From Gammaproteobacteria bacterium (GTDB taxonomy: Bacteria; Pseudomonadota; Gammaproteobacteria; Pseudomonadales; Azotimanducaceae): DNA of 8,710 nt. Made by a program: the position numbers and the translations under genes. Each line of letters starts with the position of its first letter. Position 1 is the first letter of the stretch. The stretch lies in contig JAUILW010000112.1 of NCBI GenBank assembly GCA_030432795.1, positions 1 through 8,710 on the forward strand. Reading direction: 5' to 3'. Below the pieces are notes generated by a model that saw only the letters and a program-made list of their open reading frames with translations, made no database searches and was not told where the DNA came from. Below, in pieces: positions 5,372-8,710 of the stretch.

Positions 5372-6571
5372 ATGGCAGCAGGAATCAAGGACAAAGTGGC
5401 AATCCTCGGCATGGGGTGCTCGAAGTTCGGCGAGCGCTGGGACTGCGGCGCGGAAGAGCTGATGGTCGAGGCCTTCGATGAGGCCATGGCGGATGCTGGC
5501 ATTGATGTGAGCCAGCTCGACGCCGCCTGGTTCTCCACCCACTACGAGGAAATCAACGTCGGCAAAGGCGGCCTGCCTTTGTCCACCGCCCTGCGGCTGC
5601 CCAACATCGCCGTCACCCGCGTGGAAAATTTCTGCGCCTCAGGCTCCGAAGCGTTCCGGGGCGCGGTCTATGCCGTGGCCAGCGGCGCTGCTGACATCGC
5701 GCTGGCGCTGGGTGTGGAGAAACTCAAAGACACCGGCTACGGCGGCCTGCCCGGCAACCTCGGTGGTACGTTGAACCCACAGTGGGCCGCGAACGGCTCA
5801 GCACCAGGAAACTTCGCGCAGCTGGCCAGCGCCTATCGGGCCAAGCACGGCGTCAACCGCGACGATCTGAAACGCGCCATCGCCCACATCTCGGTGAAGA
5901 GCCACGATAACGGCGCCAGGAACCCAAAAGCGCACCTGCGTAAGCCCATCACCGAGGACCAGGCCATTAATGCGCCCCTCATCGCCGAGCCACTGGGCCT
6001 GTTCGACTGTTGCGGCGTGAGCGATGGCGCCGCTGCGGCCATCGTCACCACACCGGAGATCGCCCGGAGCCTTGGCAAGGAGCATATCGTCAGCGTCAAG
6101 GCGCTGCAGTTGGCGCTGTCCAACGGCTCAGAGTCCGGTCACAACGGTTGGGACGGCAGCTACTTTCACACCACACGCATCGCCGCGGCAAAAGCGTACA
6201 AAGAAGCCGGCATCAGCAAGCCACGCGAGCAGGTGAGCATGTTCGAGTGCCACGACTGCTTTTCGATTACCGAGCTCGTCACCATGGAGGATCTGCAGCT
6301 CTCACCGGAGGGTGGTGCCATCACGGACGTGATGGACGGTTTCTATGATGCGGACGGTGCCATACCCTGCCAGATCGATGGTGGCCTGAAGTGTTTCGGC
6401 CACCCCATCGGCGCGTCCGGCATCCGCATGCTGTACGAGATGTACCTGCAGCTATCGGACAGAGCAGGGGAGCGTCAGCTGTCCGGCCCCAGCATCGGGA
6501 TGACGCATAACCTCGGCGGCGCACCGAGCTCCAACGTGGCGGCGGTGTGTATCGTCGGCGCTTACGACTAG
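5372..6571 (+). CDS. SCP-2-type thiolase (acetyl-CoA C-acyltransferase family)
   Basis: A 399-residue thiolase of the SCP-2/archaeal type, which forms or cleaves 3-oxoacyl-CoA using CoA. The active-site nucleophile is Cys88 in VENFCASGSEAFRGA. The other family motifs are FECHDCFSITEL (His294), GGLKCFGHPIGASG (His344) and MTHNLGGAPSSN near the C-terminus. HNLGG replaces the CxGGG of classical bacterial thiolases, as expected for this subfamily. The length is normal and no motif is missing. The start at 5372 lies two bases after the previous stop, with a good ribosome binding site GAGGAG at 5358-5363 inside the upstream gene, so translation is probably coupled. The preceding DUF35 fusion is its likely complex partner, and the acyl-CoA dehydrogenase 12 bases downstream probably acts in the same acyl-CoA pathway. 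Whether it works in the breakdown or condensation direction, and on which substrate, cannot be told. Confidence 0.93.
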   Translation: MAAGIKDKVAILGMGCSKFGERWDCGAEELMVEAFDEAMADAGIDVSQLDAAWFSTHYEEINVGKGGLPLSTALRLPNIAVTRVENFCASGSEAFRGAVYAVASGAADIALALGVEKLKDTGYGGLPGNLGGTLNPQWAANGSAPGNFAQLASAYRAKHGVNRDDLKRAIAHISVKSHDNGARNPKAHLRKPITEDQAINAPLIAEPLGLFDCCGVSDGAAAAIVTTPEIARSLGKEHIVSVKALQLALSNGSESGHNGWDGSYFHTTRIAAAKAYKEAGISKPREQVSMFECHDCFSITELVTMEDLQLSPEGGAITDVMDGFYDADGAIPCQIDGGLKCFGHPIGASGIRMLYEMYLQLSDRAGERQLSGPSIGMTHNLGGAPSSNVAAVCIVGAYD

Positions 6572-6583
6572 TAGAAGATTCTT

Positions 6584-8161
6584 ATGACAACAATGCTTGA
6601 CGCGCTCTCAAGCGCGCAGGACCTCGTACGCCGTTGTGTTACCCACCTTGAGGGCAATCTTGACGCGGAGCAGCTCGAGCTGTACGACATGGCGTTTACC
6701 AGGGCGGAGCTGGATGCCGCGCAAGCCCTGGGCACATACGCAGCCAATTCCAAGCAGGACAGCGCCTTCAATCAACGTGTCTTTGAAACCTACGCCGCGG
6801 AAGTTCTGATCAATCTGCACACGCGGCTGGCCGCGCGACCCCGGAGTTTCGGGCTGCATCGCGATGAACTGTCAGTGCCGGACGTGGGCGATCTGCTGGC
6901 ACCTGAGCGGCTGGCAGAGCTTGGGCGCGGATATCTGGAAAGGCGTGATGCGGAGCCGTCTCACGGTCTCGATGAAGCGCACCTGCTGATGCGCACGAGC
7001 TTTCGCCAGTTCGCCGACGACGTGGTCGCACCGCTCGCCGAGCGCGTGCACCGCGAAGACCTGCTCGTGCCGGAAGAGATCATCGGCCCCTTGCGTGACA
7101 TGGGCTGTTTCGGGCTCAGCGTACCGGAACGATTTGGCGGACTGAAGCCGGATGGCGCGGAAGACAGCATCGGCATGGTGGTGGTTACGCAGGCGCTCTC
7201 CCGCGCCTCGCTCGGCGCCGCGGGCAGCCTCATCACCCGACCGGAAATCATGGCCCGCGCTATCCTGGAAGGCGGTACGGAGGAGCAAAAAGCCCGCTGG
7301 TTGCCAGGCATTGCCACTGGGCAGCCACTGTGCGCTATCTCTGTTACCGAGCCGAATACGGGTTCAGATGTTGCCGCGGTCTCACTGCGCGCCCGTCCTG
7401 TCGAAGGTGGCTGGCGGCTCAGCGGCGCCAAAACCTGGTGCACCTTTGCCGGTAAAGCCCAGGCGCTGCTGGTGCTGGCGCGCACAGACCCCGATGCCCG
7501 GCCACTGCACCGCGGTCTGTCGCTATTCGTGGTCGACAAACCCGAGGATCTCGGCCATGCCTTCGATCACCGCCAGGAAGGCGGCGGCACGCTTACCGGA
7601 CGTGCCATCCCCACCATCGGTTACCGCGGCATGCACTCCTACGATGTGGCGTTCGACGACTGGTTCGTGCCTGCCGACAATCTCATCGGCGGGGAAGGCG
7701 GCCGCGGCCGGGGGTTCTACTACACCATGCGCGGTTTCATGGGTGGCCGATTGCAAACAGCGGCGCGCGCCTGCGGACTGATCGAAGCAGCCAGCCACGC
7801 CGCCATGCGCTACGGCCTGGAACGCCAGGCGTTCGGCAAAGCGCTGGCAGAATATCCTCTGACGCTGGTGAAGTACGCGCGCATGGGGATGCATCTGGCC
7901 GCCTGCCAGCACTTCACCTACGCCGTGGCGCGGATGATGGATGCTGGCGAAGGCGCCATGGAAGCGAGCCTCGTCAAGCTGCTCGCTTGCCGCACTGCCG
8001 AGTGGGTGACGCGTGAAGCCGTACAGGTGCACGGCGGCATGGGCTACGCCGAAGAGACCGCCGTGAGCCGATACTTTGTCGACGCCCGCGTGCTGTCCAT
8101 TTTCGAAGGCGCAGAGGAGACGCTGGCGATTCGCGTCGTCGGCAAGGATCTCGTGGCGTGA
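6584..8161 (+). CDS. Acyl-CoA dehydrogenase, methylsuccinyl-CoA dehydrogenase-like
   Basis: A 525-residue FAD-dependent acyl-CoA dehydrogenase that would put an alpha-beta double bond into an acyl-CoA and pass electrons to ETF. The ACAD core starts near residue 130: MGCFGLSVPERFGG, SLITRPEIMARAILEGGTEE, ISVTEPNTGSDVA (FAD/substrate loop, 252-264), GAKTWCTFAGKA, GYRGMHSYDV, GGRLQTAARACGL, RQAFGKAL and QVHGGMGYAEE. The expected catalytic base is Glu508 in SIFEGAEE. A helical N-terminal extension of about 130 residues, plus the SLITRPEI, GYRGM and RLQTAARA signatures, resembles (2S)-methylsuccinyl-CoA dehydrogenase of the ethylmalonyl-CoA pathway as I recall it, so a branched or dicarboxylic acyl-CoA is a fair guess. 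No crotonyl-CoA carboxylase/reductase or mutase gene lies nearby to support that pathway. ATG 6584 has a weak AGAAG site; ATG 6593 is an alternative. The stop overlaps the next gene by four bases. Confidence 0.93.
   Translation: MTTMLDALSSAQDLVRRCVTHLEGNLDAEQLELYDMAFTRAELDAAQALGTYAANSKQDSAFNQRVFETYAAEVLINLHTRLAARPRSFGLHRDELSVPDVGDLLAPERLAELGRGYLERRDAEPSHGLDEAHLLMRTSFRQFADDVVAPLAERVHREDLLVPEEIIGPLRDMGCFGLSVPERFGGLKPDGAEDSIGMVVVTQALSRASLGAAGSLITRPEIMARAILEGGTEEQKARWLPGIATGQPLCAISVTEPNTGSDVAAVSLRARPVEGGWRLSGAKTWCTFAGKAQALLVLARTDPDARPLHRGLSLFVVDKPEDLGHAFDHRQEGGGTLTGRAIPTIGYRGMHSYDVAFDDWFVPADNLIGGEGGRGRGFYYTMRGFMGGRLQTAARACGLIEAASHAAMRYGLERQAFGKALAEYPLTLVKYARMGMHLAACQHFTYAVARMMDAGEGAMEASLVKLLACRTAEWVTREAVQVHGGMGYAEETAVSRYFVDARVLSIFEGAEETLAIRVVGKDLVA
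8144..8148 (+). promoter_or_regulatory. Ribosome binding site for the GTG-started monooxygenase gene
   Basis: AAGGA lies nine bases before the GTG at 8158, inside the end of the acyl-CoA dehydrogenase gene. It supports the GTG start, whose GTGA overlap with the upstream stop suggests translational coupling. Confidence 0.55.
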
Positions 8162-8710
8162 AGATCAGTGTGCTGGACCAGTCGCCCATCTCCAGCGGCT
8201 CGTCCCCGCAACAAGCGCTCGAACAGAGCGTGGCGTTGGCGCAAGCAGCGGAGGAGGCCGGCTACGATCGCTACTGGGTAGCCGAGCACCACGGTTCGGC
8301 AAGTTTTGCGGGCTCCGCACCGGAGATACTCATTGCCCACATCGCCGCGCACACCCGCCGCATTCGCGTCGGTTCCGGCGGTGTGATGCTCATGCACTAC
8401 AGCCCACTGAAGGTTGCCGAGCAATTCAAGGTGCTCGCAAGCCTTCACCCCGGTCGCATCGATCTCGGTATAGGACGTGCCCCGGGCGGAGATGGCATCA
8501 CTACCGCAGCCCTCGCTTATGGATCGAAGATCGGCCCGGAGTACTTTCCCGCACGATTCGCCGACCTGCTGGCCTTCCTCGCCGACCAACCGCCATTCAC
8601 CGAATCGCTGGCGGATGTGGTGCCTGCGCCCCGGGTGGAGCAGCCGCCAGAAGTCTGGATGCTCGGCTCCACCAAGGACGGCGCGCGGCTGGCAGCGCAC
8701 TTCGGCGTGC
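8158..8710 (+). CDS. Luciferase-like (LLM) flavin-dependent monooxygenase, 5' part
   Basis: The first 184 residues of a bacterial-luciferase-family flavin oxidoreductase (COG2141-type, MsnO8/YhbW-like); the gene continues past the window. The family uses reduced FMN and oxygen, or F420 in some branches, for hydroxylation or Baeyer-Villiger-type reactions. Reading from the GTG at 8158 gives MKISVLDQSPISSG, then LAQAAEEAGYDRYWVAEHH (28-46), AGSAPEILIAHIAAHTRRIR (51-70), VGSGGVMLMHYSPLKVAEQF (71-90), PGRIDLGIGRAPG (98-110) and WMLGSTKDGARLAAHFG near the cut. All are hallmark segments at the usual spacing of the YhbW-like subgroup. The start overlaps the dehydrogenase stop as GTGA, with AAGGA nine bases upstream, so it is the fourth gene of the operon. 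The substrate is unknown; an oxidation step on the same carbon compound, or general oxidoreductase duty, are both possible. No frame disruption is seen. Confidence 0.93.
   Translation, partial: MKISVLDQSPISSGSSPQQALEQSVALAQAAEEAGYDRYWVAEHHGSASFAGSAPEILIAHIAAHTRRIRVGSGGVMLMHYSPLKVAEQFKVLASLHPGRIDLGIGRAPGGDGITTAALAYGSKIGPEYFPARFADLLAFLADQPPFTESLADVVPAPRVEQPPEVWMLGSTKDGARLAAHFGV

Noticed and set aside
3..8710. Mobile elements, CRISPR arrays, tRNA or rRNA genes
   Set aside because: I looked for transposase motifs, terminal inverted repeats, regular direct repeats and tRNA-like cloverleaf sequences and saw none.

Overview
The window looks like chromosomal DNA of a high-GC proteobacterium (roughly 60% GC by eye). 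A gammaproteobacterium is the best guess, because HemF, LtaE, an ExbD/TolR-type protein and a BON-domain outer-membrane lipoprotein occur together and the first two align closely with the E. coli proteins. No transposase, phage gene, tRNA, rRNA or CRISPR array was seen. Coding density is high, and the only non-coding gap over 150 bases is 2785-2975.

Layout. Minus strand, 2398 down to 3: a three-gene run in the order SMP-30/gluconolactonase-type lactonase, small ExbD/TolR-like membrane protein, and low-specificity L-threonine aldolase (ltaE). Plus strand, 2464-2784: a short BON-domain lipoprotein, divergent from the lactonase. The AT-rich gap 2785-2975 follows; it carries a perfect DnaA-box sequence and two degenerate ones. 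Minus strand, 3884-2976: hemF, oxygen-dependent coproporphyrinogen III oxidase. Plus strand, 3921 to the window end: a tightly packed operon of four genes with spacings of 2, 12 and -4 bases.

The four-gene operon is the most interesting part. It encodes (i) an HMG-CoA-synthase-like domain fused to a DUF35 zinc-ribbon/OB-fold domain, (ii) an SCP-2-type thiolase with its catalytic Cys, (iii) a long acyl-CoA dehydrogenase that resembles (2S)-methylsuccinyl-CoA dehydrogenase, and (iv) the first 184 residues of a luciferase-like flavin monooxygenase that runs off the window. Thiolase, HMG-CoA synthase and DUF35 proteins are known to assemble in archaea, so genes (i) and (ii) probably form one complex. 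In the HMG-CoA-synthase-like domain, however, all three positions expected to hold the catalytic Glu, Cys and His appear replaced (Thr74, Gln106, Ile225). It is therefore unlikely to be an ordinary HMG-CoA synthase. The operon probably handles a branched or dicarboxylic acyl-CoA; the substrate cannot be read from the sequence.

The remaining genes are housekeeping or general metabolism: haem synthesis, threonine/glycine interconversion, sugar-acid lactone hydrolysis, envelope maintenance and proton-motive-force coupling.
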